Shown piece after piece: positions 16,510-26,365 of a DNA stretch of 44,079 bases; positions within the stretch are counted from its first letter, which is position 1, and each line of letters opens with the position of its first letter. The position numbers and the translations under genes are program-made. This DNA is from Phocaeicola paurosaccharolyticus JCM 15092. GTDB lineage: Bacteria > Bacteroidota > Bacteroidia > Bacteroidales > Bacteroidaceae. Under the pieces are notes generated by a model that made no database searches, was not told the origin of the DNA, and saw only the letters and a program-made list of their open reading frames with translations. The stretch covers positions 1-44,079 of the forward strand of contig NZ_BAJR01000028.1 in NCBI RefSeq assembly GCF_000613805.1, written 5' to 3'.

Positions 16510-18756
16510 TCAATACCCTATTTCATTCCACTTGGGAGGATTAACCTCGAGAAGATGTTTAACGAAGAAATCATATCTCTTGTGTTCTCCAAAGTTTTCC
16601 CCCATAGTATGTCGTGCCCCTGGGATAACAACAAGTTCAAAGTCTTTGTTATTATTAATTAATGCGTTGACAACTTGCATTGTTGATGAGGGATCCACAT
16701 TATCATCCATTTCTCCGACAACAAGCATCAATGGTCTGCTTAATAGGTGGGCATTCTCAACATTCGAGCATTCTATATATTGATTCCCAATAGGATATCC
16801 CATCCATAATTCATTCCACCATATTTTATCCATTCTGTTATCATGGCATCCACAAGCAGAATAAGCAGCCTTGTAAAATTCCGGATATAAAAGTACTGCA
16901 TTTGTTGACTCTTGTCCTCCAGCCGAGCATCCATAAATACCAACTCGTTCTGAGTCGATATATGAATATTTTTTAGCTGCAGCTTTTATCCATGCAATGT
17001 GATCTGGTAATGCAGCGTCTTTAAGATTCTTATAACATACATTTTCAAATTCTCTAGAACGGAAAGAAGTACCCATGCCATCTACCATAACAACAACAAA
17101 TCCAAGCTCGGCAATAGATGTCATCCACCAGTTATAAGGCATAAATGATTTAGGTACATATTGATCTCCTGGACCTTGATATATGTATTCTATGACAGGA
17201 TATTTTTTTGATGGGTCAAAGTTGGTTGGACGTACTATCAACCCCCACATATCTGTTTTATTGTCACGGCCTTTTGCAACAAACACTTCAGGTGCTTTCC
17301 ATCCTTGTTCCAACAACTTGTCTATATTGGCTTTTTCAATAGGCATTACAATTCTTCCATCATTAGCATTACGAAGAACAGTTATGGGTGCATCAGCTAC
17401 AGTCGAGTAGACATCTACTAGATATTTCATATCTGTTGAGAACCAAGCCTTATGTTGACCTTTGTCAGGAGTAAGGCATATCATATTATTTCCATCAAAA
17501 TCAATACGATAGTAACGTATAAAATATGGATCTTCATCTTTCTGTACTCCATTAGCTGAGAAATATATATGTTTGTTTTCTTCATCAACTTTTATTACTT
17601 CCCTGACATACCATTCACCTTTAGTAATTTGATGAGTGGGCTTACTTTCTTTTCGATCATACATATATAGATGATTCCAATTGTCGCGTTCACTCATCCA
17701 TATCATCTCCTTACCATTTTTTAAATCATGGCGGAAGTGACGAGTATAATTAACATATTTATCGTGTGCCTCTTCAACTATTGTTCTTACTTTACCTGTT
17801 TCTGAAGATAGTTCAAGTACTCTATAAACTTGGTGCCCACGTTGATTGTATTCAAAAGTTATAGCTTTGCTATCATCATTCCATACTGGATAGGATAGGT
17901 CATATTGCTGGCTGAACAATTCTGTTGAAGGAATAACTGATTCTCCACTATTTACATCATATATACAAGGAACACGGAAAGGTAGCTCGTCTCCTGGCTT
18001 TGCATATTCTTGCTTGTGCAACTTTGGCTGTAATTGGTCCTTTGGAGATGATTCAACATAATATACATATCTCTTATGAACAGGACGGATTTTGCATGAT
18101 GCAACTTTGCGACTATCTGGTGACCAACTAATATAGACCGAATAGTAGTTACTTAAAGTGCCGTCAATGCTTAATTGTTTTTCTTTACTTGTTGAGATGT
18201 TGCGTACATAGATATTATGATTTTTTACAAATGCTACATATTTACCATCCGGAGATGTTACAGGCTCTCCCTCATTTTCATTATCTACTTCCATCCAGTG
18301 TTTTTGCTTTGATGGCATAATGACTTTCCCTTTATTGATAAGATTCCCGTTGCGTGAGGTATAGATCCAATTACTGCTGTTGAATATAAAGCGTAAAGTG
18401 TCACATCCCTTGCTTACTGCTAAGTTCATTAGATCTAAATTATCAGAATTAACCTCTCTACCTATAGCATCAGATAACTTTTTTGCCAGTTTTTTATGGT
18501 TGAATAGGTCTGATTTATTTTTCTTGTTTGCATCAACAAATGTATAAATCTTACCTGCCGGAGTTTTACGGATATACCAAAATGTGTTGGTGCTATCAAT
18601 CCAACTAGGTGTGACATCAGAGTAATATACATTAGATGCATTGAATTTTTGTCTTAAAGAGTATGCTCTTTTATAATCATCCACAGTACCTTGAGCTAAT
18701 GATACTGTGGATGTAATAAAGAGAAATGCTGAAAAGAGTAGTTTGTTATTTTTCAT
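16510..18756 (-). CDS. S9 family prolyl-oligopeptidase-type serine peptidase (DPP IV-like architecture)
   Basis: 748 residues with a signal peptide (NNKLLFSAFLFITSTVSLAQ), so exported. An N-terminal beta-propeller (DPPIV_N, about 100-470, with SWSPDSRKVASC and WMSERDNWNHLYMYD) is followed by an alpha/beta-hydrolase domain (about 520-748). Catalytic triad: S611 in YGCSAGGQ, D685 in GEMDDNVD and H716 in GARHTMG. Such enzymes release N-terminal X-Pro dipeptides or cut proline-containing oligopeptides. The double-Glu motif that anchors the free N-terminus in true DPP IV is not visible before the propeller strand SNYYSVYISWSPDS, so specificity may differ. It is the last gene of the operon, 11 bp after GH127, linking peptide cleavage to arabinoside removal. 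Confidence 0.88.
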   Translation of the reverse strand: MKNNKLLFSAFLFITSTVSLAQGTVDDYKRAYSLRQKFNASNVYYSDVTPSWIDSTNTFWYIRKTPAGKIYTFVDANKKNKSDLFNHKKLAKKLSDAIGREVNSDNLDLMNLAVSKGCDTLRFIFNSSNWIYTSRNGNLINKGKVIMPSKQKHWMEVDNENEGEPVTSPDGKYVAFVKNHNIYVRNISTSKEKQLSIDGTLSNYYSVYISWSPDSRKVASCKIRPVHKRYVYYVESSPKDQLQPKLHKQEYAKPGDELPFRVPCIYDVNSGESVIPSTELFSQQYDLSYPVWNDDSKAITFEYNQRGHQVYRVLELSSETGKVRTIVEEAHDKYVNYTRHFRHDLKNGKEMIWMSERDNWNHLYMYDRKESKPTHQITKGEWYVREVIKVDEENKHIYFSANGVQKDEDPYFIRYYRIDFDGNNMICLTPDKGQHKAWFSTDMKYLVDVYSTVADAPITVLRNANDGRIVMPIEKANIDKLLEQGWKAPEVFVAKGRDNKTDMWGLIVRPTNFDPSKKYPVIEYIYQGPGDQYVPKSFMPYNWWMTSIAELGFVVVMVDGMGTSFRSREFENVCYKNLKDAALPDHIAWIKAAAKKYSYIDSERVGIYGCSAGGQESTNAVLLYPEFYKAAYSACGCHDNRMDKIWWNELWMGYPIGNQYIECSNVENAHLLSRPLMLVVGEMDDNVDPSSTMQVVNALINNNKDFELVVIPGARHTMGENFGEHKRYDFFVKHLLEVNPPKWNEIGY

Positions 18757-18767
18757 TACCTATACTT

Positions 18768-21179
18768 TTATTTCACTTCCCATTCAAATAGGCCGCATGA
18801 TGCGTCAGAAGGTTGAGTAACTTCCAGCTTTACAGCTTTAGTAGTTACTGGTGAAAATCTTACAGTGTTTCCAGAACCTTTTTTTACAACATAACTATCA
18901 GGTTCTTCCACCTCTCGCCAGTTTCCACCATTGTCCATATAATATATTTTCCATGATTTTGGGATGCGGCATCCTCCCCAAGGAGAGTCATCATACCAAT
19001 ATACAATAGCACTGCTCACTTTTGTTGCTTCAGGAAATTCATAACTAATCCATTCAGTACTTCCTTGTTTTGGCCACCAGTGGTAATATGGAGAAGATGT
19101 ATCTTTTTCATCTTTTGGTATAAGACGGTCGTTTATAGCTGATATTGATTTTACTTTATGTGATGCATCTATCTTACTTTTTGAGGCTAACGTAGGTGCC
19201 ATTGTTGCTCGTGAAGCACTCAACTCTTGTGGTATCCATACAGCCATTGCTCCTGAACCTCTATGTGCCCATGCATAGTATGGAATCAATGTAAGTTTTA
19301 CATCTTTTGCAACTACACGTCCTTCTTTATCATATCCAAGTGTCTGAGCTTTTGTTTCAAGTTGTTTTATTCCGTAAAGCATGTCAGGCTTATTAACTAC
19401 ATCAAATTTGGGGTTACGGTTCATTATGGTACTTAACACGTCAAAATCATTATCGCACCATTCTGCACAATATACTATTGGTCCACGCTCAATAGCAATA
19501 CGTCCCCTGTCTGCTTCAACATTATTGTTGGCTTTGACAGTACGTGGCTCCATATCAAAATGCACATTCACTTTATCGCCCTTTTTCCATTTACGGTTAA
19601 TAGACACATAGCCATTCTTTATATTTGCTTTGTAATCTATATCATAACCGTTTACACTGACTTTGTAACTAGGTCTGAAATCATCGCTGTATGAATATAG
19701 ATCACTTGGTACAACATTATTTTGTGCCCATCCCGGTATACGAATTTTTAATGTAAATTCTTTTGCACTGTTATTATCAATGTTGAGTGTTATATCACCA
19801 TTCCATGGATAGCTTGTCTTTTGTGAGATAGTTACATTTTTACCATTAACCTTAAGATTAGCTGTATTTGACATGAATAGATTAACATATAAATCTTTCC
19901 CTTTTGTTGCATATATATAACCAGGCAGAGAAGGAATAAATCGGCAAATGTTAGAAGGGCAACAAGCACATCCAAACCAAGGTTGACGTTGATGTTGGCC
20001 TATACTTTCTAAAGGATTAGGATAGAAAAATCCACCGCCATCAAGAGATACTCCAGAAATTAGTCCGTTATATAGTGTACGCTCTAATACATCGTAATAT
20101 TTGCTTTCACCATGTAATAAGAAAAGTCTGTAGTTCATATATACATTACCAATAGCAGCACATGTTTCACAATAAGCAGACATATTCGGTAATTCATAAT
20201 TCTTTCCAAATGCTTCTCCATTGTTAGTTGCACCGATACCACCGGTGATATAATATTTTTTAGAAACGATGTTATCCCAAATGCGGTCAATAGCTTTTAT
20301 ATATGAGGAATCCCCTGTGAGTGCAGCAACATCAGCCATACCTGAATACATATAAGCAGCACGTACAGCATGACCTACAGCTTCATCCTGTTCAATGACA
20401 GGTTTGTGCGCCTGGCTATATTCATCCGTTCTTGATGTGTATCCTCTTTTGTCGAGAAAGAACTTAGCTTGATTCAGGTACTTTTTATCTCCTGTCACAA
20501 GAAATAATTTAGCAAGAGCCATCTCTGCAATCTGATGTCCTGGTACTTTTATCTCCTGTCCTGCATTTGGCCCTATTTCACGGCATACGCAATCAGCATA
20601 TTTTATAGCTATATTGAGAAAGTTTTGTTTACCTGTAGCTTGGTAGTGAGCAATAGCTCCCTCAACCATATGTCCCAGATTATAAAATTCATGGCTCAGC
20701 TCTTCTACCTTTTCCCAACGCTTGCTACCTGCCCATTCATGAGGATGTTTTGGATTCATAGTACGGCTTGTATATAAATAGCCATCAGGCTCCTGAGCAG
20801 CTGCTACTATAGTCAATACGCTGTCTATATACTTTACTAATTTTTTATCAGGATATGTTTGAAGTGAGTAGCTGGCACCCTCTATAGTTTTGTATACGTC
20901 CGTATCATCAAAAGCGAGCCCGCCTACTTTTATTGTATCTGACGGATTTGCTGCATTTACAAAATTCTGGTAACGTCCTGTCTCTTCACACTTGCTGAAT
21001 GCTAGAGGTATTGTTACTTCACGGCTAGCCTTAAGTCTTTGTCCCCAAAATGAATCGGTCACCTTTACTGATGTAAAAGATACCGGGTTAATAGGATAAC
21101 CGTGTGATTGTGTTTTTACTTGAGCATTGCTACCTATAAAAGCAGTAGCAATTAATGTTGTAAGTAATAGCTTTTTCAT
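18768..21179 (-). CDS. GH127 beta-L-arabinofuranosidase with C-terminal discoidin-like domain
   Basis: 803 residues with a signal peptide (KKLLLTTLIATAFIGSNAQ). The GH127 (DUF1680) catalytic domain fills about 30-650. The catalytic and zinc residues correspond to those of Bifidobacterium HypBA1: E338 and C340 in CETCAAIGN, and C406 and C407 in FGCACCPSN, one of which would be the nucleophilic cysteine. HypBA1 removes beta-L-arabinofuranose from hydroxyproline-linked arabinooligosaccharides, and GH127 members of Bacteroides act on pectic side chains. The last about 150 residues (STEWISYEFPEATKVSSAI to GLFEWEVK) resemble an F5/8-type C domain. It lies 51 bp after GH43 and 11 bp before the S9 peptidase in the same operon. 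Confidence 0.92.
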   Translation of the reverse strand: MKKLLLTTLIATAFIGSNAQVKTQSHGYPINPVSFTSVKVTDSFWGQRLKASREVTIPLAFSKCEETGRYQNFVNAANPSDTIKVGGLAFDDTDVYKTIEGASYSLQTYPDKKLVKYIDSVLTIVAAAQEPDGYLYTSRTMNPKHPHEWAGSKRWEKVEELSHEFYNLGHMVEGAIAHYQATGKQNFLNIAIKYADCVCREIGPNAGQEIKVPGHQIAEMALAKLFLVTGDKKYLNQAKFFLDKRGYTSRTDEYSQAHKPVIEQDEAVGHAVRAAYMYSGMADVAALTGDSSYIKAIDRIWDNIVSKKYYITGGIGATNNGEAFGKNYELPNMSAYCETCAAIGNVYMNYRLFLLHGESKYYDVLERTLYNGLISGVSLDGGGFFYPNPLESIGQHQRQPWFGCACCPSNICRFIPSLPGYIYATKGKDLYVNLFMSNTANLKVNGKNVTISQKTSYPWNGDITLNIDNNSAKEFTLKIRIPGWAQNNVVPSDLYSYSDDFRPSYKVSVNGYDIDYKANIKNGYVSINRKWKKGDKVNVHFDMEPRTVKANNNVEADRGRIAIERGPIVYCAEWCDNDFDVLSTIMNRNPKFDVVNKPDMLYGIKQLETKAQTLGYDKEGRVVAKDVKLTLIPYYAWAHRGSGAMAVWIPQELSASRATMAPTLASKSKIDASHKVKSISAINDRLIPKDEKDTSSPYYHWWPKQGSTEWISYEFPEATKVSSAIVYWYDDSPWGGCRIPKSWKIYYMDNGGNWREVEEPDSYVVKKGSGNTVRFSPVTTKAVKLEVTQPSDASCGLFEWEVK

Positions 21180-21230
21180 GGTTAATTATTTAATTGAATT
21201 ATTTACAAGTTTATTAAAATATAGTATACT

Positions 21231-23630
21231 TCATTTATATGGGATATATTCATCCCATAGCTTTATTGAATGAACATAGCCATTAAAAGGCCAGTCTCCT
21301 TCAGCATTAAGTCCTAAAGTTATGTACTGAGATGGTTTTACTATTATTTGTATGTCCTTTTCGCTGATCTTTTCCCCATTGATATATACTTTTTCAATTC
21401 TTCCGTCGAAACAGACATAAATGTGTTGCCATTTCCCTTCAAAACGTTTAGCATCTTTACTACCGGCATCTTCATACCATCCATAGTGATTTAAGAAACC
21501 ACATCTAGGTTCTGTTCCGTTTACTAACATTATCTTTTCCAACTCATCATGAGAAGAGGTAAAATCGGCTACACATTCATTTAGTTCCATTTCGGGATTC
21601 AATATCCATGCTTCCAAAGTGTATGAAGAATTATTCATTATGCTGTTTGAAAGTGCAAAGTCAGAGCGGAATATCTGCTCTCCATCGAAATGAAATGCTT
21701 TCTTTCCATCTTTTGTTTCTACCATTGCAGGCTTTTTATTAGCGATGAATGTACCTCTATTTACCTTATTAGGTATGTAAGCCACTGTATCACCATTATT
21801 AAAATCATTGGCGGACAAATCAACAATCAGTCTTTTTTTCAAATTATTATCTTTAGGTGTATGTACAATATCATTTGTTTGGTCAAACACCTTTTCTGAT
21901 TCATAAAGTAAATGGTTGTAGTAGCGTAAATTAGTTATAGTAAGCTCTCTATCTTTACTCTTAATAGTTATCTTGCCTTTCGATAAATACTGTTCCATAT
22001 CTATTGGTACCCATTTACCATTTTCATAGTTTAGAGCACTTATTGTGTGCTCTTTGTCAGGAGATAACTGGTCATTACAATATACAAGCGTACTGCCTGG
22101 CTCAAGGACTAAGCCATATTTCCCATCAATTCGCTTAATAGTAGCATTACCCTCTTGCAAGGTAAATGAACCACCTAACATTCCTCCATTATTTTTCCAT
22201 TCAATACCATTCCAATCTGTAGCTGATAAGCCAAGCCATAGCTGAGGAGAACTATTCTCCACTGTACTGAATACTTTTATATTCCATATAGCACACGGAA
22301 AACCATTTTTCTGTCCGCCGGTTCCACTAATTCTAATGAATCTAGCTTTACATTTTCCAAAGTCTACCATGGGACTACCCGCAAGCATGTTATCTCTTTT
22401 ATCTGCAAATATATCCCATTTTTCCCCGTCGACAGAGGTCCCAATTACATATTGGTAATATGATGTACCATACTCAAATTGAGTCCATATAGTACGTATT
22501 TCTCTATTTTTACCTAAATCTATTTCTAACCATTCCTGCCCATCTGTACGTGGACGCCATAGTGTGCCATTATTATTATCAACGGCATATTCCGGGCGGA
22601 AATCTTTATCGTAAAAAGATGAAGCTCTGACTTTACATCCCAAAGCAATATTTTCTGAGTTTACGGTAGCTTTAGCTAGAGCTCCAATACCATCATGAGT
22701 AGGAGCAATCTTATTTATTGTTCCATCAGCATTAAATATAAGCTTATCGGCACAAATCTGACGATGAAATCCACGATTTGAGTGTGGATTGTCATGACGA
22801 TGGTAAATAATATAGTAATCATTTCCCTCTTGTAAAACGCTATGATGTCCAGGGCCATGTATAGTACCATCTGCTGTGGTTTCAAGAATACATCCTTGAT
22901 ATTTGTAGGGACCTAATGGTTTATCAGATGTAGCATATTGTACTCTGTATGTATTATCATGACATGATCCCGATGAGTACATGAAATAGTATATACCATT
23001 ACGTTTTAATACAAATGGTGCTTCAAAAAAGTCTGTTGCCTCTGTATTAGGTATCAGACGTGTCTCTGCAAAAGTTTTCATGTCCGGGTTTAGCTTTCCT
23101 GCACCACAACCAAATCCTTTATAAATGCCCCAAGTACCCCAATAAAGATAAACAGAACCATCATCGTCAACAAAAGTCTGCCCGTCAAGAGTTATTGCAT
23201 TCTTGACAAAACGATCAGGAACGAGAACTGCTTCACTTTCTCCAAGTATATTTTTCCAAGGACCACGTGGAGTGTCACTAACCCCACAATGTATTATGCA
23301 TGGCTGACAATAAAATAAATAAAATTTGCCATTCTTCTTGTCTTGCATAACGTCAGGAGCCCATATCCAATGGCTGTCAGGCCAGTTCATTGGCATAAGT
23401 GTCCAATTGACAAAATCTTTGCTACTCCAAACCTGAGCTGGGCCAAATCCGGCACCACTTCCATCAGTTGTAGCATATAGATAATATGTGTCACCGAACT
23501 TCTTTATTGTCGGGTCGGCAAAATATCCTGGAAGAATAGGGTTCCCGGTATTTTGCGCATTATAATCTTTTTGCGCGTATATATTCTTAGCAAGAAATAG
23601 TATAAAAAGTAGGAATGCTATTTTTTTCAT
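21231..23630 (-). CDS. GH43 glycosidase with discoidin-like and LamG-like modules
   Basis: 799 residues with a signal peptide (KKIAFLLFILFLAKNIYAQ). The five-bladed GH43 propeller (about 28-310) shows the three acidic residues D39 (GYFADP, base), D149 (TLDGQTFVDDDG, pKa modulator) and E203 (FFEAPFV, acid). An F5/8-type C (CBM32-like) module follows at about 330-455 (YAVDNNNGTLWRP, WLEIDLGKNREIRTIW), then a linker domain and a concanavalin/LamG-like module at about 620-795 (SYTLEAWIL, KWQHIYVCFDG, YVHSIKLWDE). GH43 enzymes are mostly alpha-L-arabinofuranosidases, xylosidases or galactosidases; the subfamily was not determined. It lies 23 bp after GH97 and 51 bp before GH127. Confidence 0.88.
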   Translation of the reverse strand: MKKIAFLLFILFLAKNIYAQKDYNAQNTGNPILPGYFADPTIKKFGDTYYLYATTDGSGAGFGPAQVWSSKDFVNWTLMPMNWPDSHWIWAPDVMQDKKNGKFYLFYCQPCIIHCGVSDTPRGPWKNILGESEAVLVPDRFVKNAITLDGQTFVDDDGSVYLYWGTWGIYKGFGCGAGKLNPDMKTFAETRLIPNTEATDFFEAPFVLKRNGIYYFMYSSGSCHDNTYRVQYATSDKPLGPYKYQGCILETTADGTIHGPGHHSVLQEGNDYYIIYHRHDNPHSNRGFHRQICADKLIFNADGTINKIAPTHDGIGALAKATVNSENIALGCKVRASSFYDKDFRPEYAVDNNNGTLWRPRTDGQEWLEIDLGKNREIRTIWTQFEYGTSYYQYVIGTSVDGEKWDIFADKRDNMLAGSPMVDFGKCKARFIRISGTGGQKNGFPCAIWNIKVFSTVENSSPQLWLGLSATDWNGIEWKNNGGMLGGSFTLQEGNATIKRIDGKYGLVLEPGSTLVYCNDQLSPDKEHTISALNYENGKWVPIDMEQYLSKGKITIKSKDRELTITNLRYYNHLLYESEKVFDQTNDIVHTPKDNNLKKRLIVDLSANDFNNGDTVAYIPNKVNRGTFIANKKPAMVETKDGKKAFHFDGEQIFRSDFALSNSIMNNSSYTLEAWILNPEMELNECVADFTSSHDELEKIMLVNGTEPRCGFLNHYGWYEDAGSKDAKRFEGKWQHIYVCFDGRIEKVYINGEKISEKDIQIIVKPSQYITLGLNAEGDWPFNGYVHSIKLWDEYIPYK

Positions 23631-23653
23631 GATTTAATTAAATTTAGTAGGCT

Positions 23654-26365
23654 TTATCTCTCTATCTTATTATAAAGGGGTATCTCAATTTCATAAAAGT
23701 ACTCTTTGAGCAACTTATATAAATCCGGGTCGTAAGAGTATAATTTAGAACGGCGATTAACCCAATTGTGTATGCCGTTTGTTGGTATAGCTACCCTATT
23801 ACAGTTAAAGAAGGATTGCACTCCTTCTGCAAAGTACTCCTCTTTATTTGATATTGCATAAGTATTCTTCCATAGACCTTTTTCTTGTGCTGATTTCCAT
23901 AGGTTCTCCAATCGGTTATTGAAGTCCGGTTCTATTTTACATATTCCTTCCATATGAATAAGATGAGCAAGCTCATGTATGAAAATATTTTCTCCTACAT
24001 ATTTATCATCCTGTAGTGCCAATATATTTTCTTCCCCACAGCTTGCGGACTTAGCATCCTCTGGTGCACCTCCAAATCCACGTGCTCTTTTGTTCCAGTA
24101 TTTAATGTTTTCAGGACTATTGCAAATATGAGCAAATTCAGGAATATCACAAGTCTCTTCATTACGGCCGATAATCATTGCGTGGCATCTTTTATTTATC
24201 ATAGCTTGCTTTATATCATGGCGCTTAGCCAGCATCAAAGAGATAATCTCGCATGCTTTTGTCAATGCTTTATCATCAACAGATGCAGACGATGTAACAT
24301 AAAGACCTTCCGAGTCGATATACTTTTTATAGAATTTATCAATGTTTTTCCCTGAAGGTATTTCCGTTACCTCTCCGACCTTAGGAGCATACTCTATTTT
24401 CATTGCAAATCCACCTCCCGAAGCAAGTTCAATAATCTTTTTACTTTTTGAAGTGACACTAAACTTATCTACTGCATAATCCTCTGCTTGTTTTGACGAA
24501 TTGATTCCATCTTTGAAGAGAGTAACATTATAATTACTACCATTTTCAAGGAAAGAGAAGTCAATAGTCACATCACGTTTATCCCAATTTGTAACTCCTG
24601 CTACATACCAGTTAATATCCTTTTTTCGAGCTGTTACTATGTACTTGCCTAATTCACCGCTGAGTATTTTAGTAGAATCGACTTCATTAGTTATAGATGT
24701 TATAAAGTCTACACACTCCTGCTCTTTAATATAGTTTGTTGGAGCATCACATAGCATTGTAAATGGAGAGTCATGAATGATATAAGATGCCAGTTGATGA
24801 CATCTGGTTCCCATGCTCATCGGGTTATAGTATATAGCTTTCCAATCATTAATTGTTGCATTGCGCATAGCTCCTGGAGTATAATCTACAGGACCTGCCA
24901 TCATACGGATGAATGGGAATGTAACGTCATAAAGAGGCATATTATTTTTAATGTCTGTCCATTTAACCTCTTCCATACCGAATAGACTTTCGAAGTTAAT
25001 TATGTTAGGATAAGTTCTATTCAGTCCTGTTGGTTTGTAAATTCCATGCAAATCAAGGAATAACTTATGCTTAGCTGTAGCTTCTGCAATACGATATACC
25101 ATTTCAACAGCCTGTTGGTCATCTCTGTCAAGGAAGTCGACCTTAAATCCCTTTATCCCCATTTGGGAATACTTTATGCAGGCTTCTTCAAGTTGTGAAT
25201 CAAGAACATTAAATACTGTCCATAAGACAATCCCTACGCCTCTATCTTTGCCATATCTAATAAGCTCTTCTAAATCTAATTCAGGGATAACTTTGAGCAT
25301 ATCTCCACTTTTAGGATTATACCAACCTTCATCCAAAACAACATATTCAATTCCGTTCTTTGAGGCAAAATCAATATAGAATTTATATGTCTCCATATTT
25401 ATGCCGGCTTTAAAATCAACACCTTTCAAATTCCAGTCATTCCACCAATCCCAGGCTACTTTTCCTGCTTTTATCCATGATGTATCACCAATGCGATTGG
25501 GTGGTGCTAAAGAATATACTAGGTTGTTGACAGGCATTTGTTTGTCATCTGTAGTGATTGCTAAGATCCTCCAAGGGAAGAGCCTTGGACCTTTTGATTG
25601 TGCAATATAGTTATGAGTATTTGTCACATATTCCTGATGTCTCCATGGGTAGAAATCTGTTTTCGATGGATACTTGGCGAAAACTCCATTTAGACTTAAT
25701 GAGTTGGTATCGGCTTTTACGAACATACCTGGATAGCTTTCCAAATCAGATTCAAGAATGGTCATTTTAATACCTTTCCCACAATCAACTGTTACAGGAA
25801 GGAATGCAAGTTTGGATTCAGCCTTTGATAATGGCGTATTGTGATAAACATTTTGGAAAGCCATTGCATACTCATTTTTACTGTTTGTAGAGTAGGGGAG
25901 CCAAGCAATATAATCTGAATGGAAATTAAATTGTGCTATCTCATCTTTAACAATATATTGATCATTGCGAGTTGTATATAATCTATATGCTACACCATCA
26001 TTATATACTCTGAATACTATTCCTTTTTTATTGTTAAGTGTAAAATCTATCTCATTACACTCTGATTTAATTGTTTTGAAGCGATATAAAACAGCTTCTG
26101 TACTCTCAGATATCCTTTTCTTTCTTATTTTATTGATTTTTACATGATTCTCAGTTTCGTTTTCGAAACAAAGACTTATTATGGATGGATTCAATAAAAT
26201 CTCTTTCCCATATTTAATACAATAAGAGAATGAAGATCCATCATTAATCGCTACATTGATTCTTTTATCTGGAGATGAAATAATATACCTTTTTGCATCG
26301 ATGTTGTTAGTAACAAACAATAACAGAACAAAAAATAACAAAGAGAGAAGATAGTGTTTTTTCAT
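23654..26365 (-). CDS. GH97 glycosidase fused to a C-terminal HExxH zinc metallopeptidase
   Basis: 903 residues with a signal peptide (about 1-24). The N-terminal beta-supersandwich (about 25-280), TIM barrel (about 290-570) and short beta domain (about 570-650) are GH97. The conserved GFKVDFLDRDDQ puts an Asp at 410, and E465 in FESLFGMEE lies 55 residues further on, the same spacing as the nucleophile and acid/base of retaining GH97 enzymes. It is therefore a retaining GH97 (alpha-galactosidase or beta-L-arabinopyranosidase type), not a SusB-like inverting glucosidase. Residues about 675-903 are an additional zincin domain: HELAH at 797-801, then NKEEYFAEG at 841-849 with E843 or E847 as a likely third zinc ligand. 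First gene of the minus operon. The fusion is unusual. Confidence 0.88.
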   Translation of the reverse strand: MKKHYLLSLLFFVLLLFVTNNIDAKRYIISSPDKRINVAINDGSSFSYCIKYGKEILLNPSIISLCFENETENHVKINKIRKKRISESTEAVLYRFKTIKSECNEIDFTLNNKKGIVFRVYNDGVAYRLYTTRNDQYIVKDEIAQFNFHSDYIAWLPYSTNSKNEYAMAFQNVYHNTPLSKAESKLAFLPVTVDCGKGIKMTILESDLESYPGMFVKADTNSLSLNGVFAKYPSKTDFYPWRHQEYVTNTHNYIAQSKGPRLFPWRILAITTDDKQMPVNNLVYSLAPPNRIGDTSWIKAGKVAWDWWNDWNLKGVDFKAGINMETYKFYIDFASKNGIEYVVLDEGWYNPKSGDMLKVIPELDLEELIRYGKDRGVGIVLWTVFNVLDSQLEEACIKYSQMGIKGFKVDFLDRDDQQAVEMVYRIAEATAKHKLFLDLHGIYKPTGLNRTYPNIINFESLFGMEEVKWTDIKNNMPLYDVTFPFIRMMAGPVDYTPGAMRNATINDWKAIYYNPMSMGTRCHQLASYIIHDSPFTMLCDAPTNYIKEQECVDFITSITNEVDSTKILSGELGKYIVTARKKDINWYVAGVTNWDKRDVTIDFSFLENGSNYNVTLFKDGINSSKQAEDYAVDKFSVTSKSKKIIELASGGGFAMKIEYAPKVGEVTEIPSGKNIDKFYKKYIDSEGLYVTSSASVDDKALTKACEIISLMLAKRHDIKQAMINKRCHAMIIGRNEETCDIPEFAHICNSPENIKYWNKRARGFGGAPEDAKSASCGEENILALQDDKYVGENIFIHELAHLIHMEGICKIEPDFNNRLENLWKSAQEKGLWKNTYAISNKEEYFAEGVQSFFNCNRVAIPTNGIHNWVNRRSKLYSYDPDLYKLLKEYFYEIEIPLYNKIER

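Noticed and set aside
23654..26365. Interpretation of GH97-zincin as two genes joined by a missed stop
   Set aside because: The frame is continuous with a linker and no stop or start codon context between the domains, so a genuine fusion is the simpler reading.
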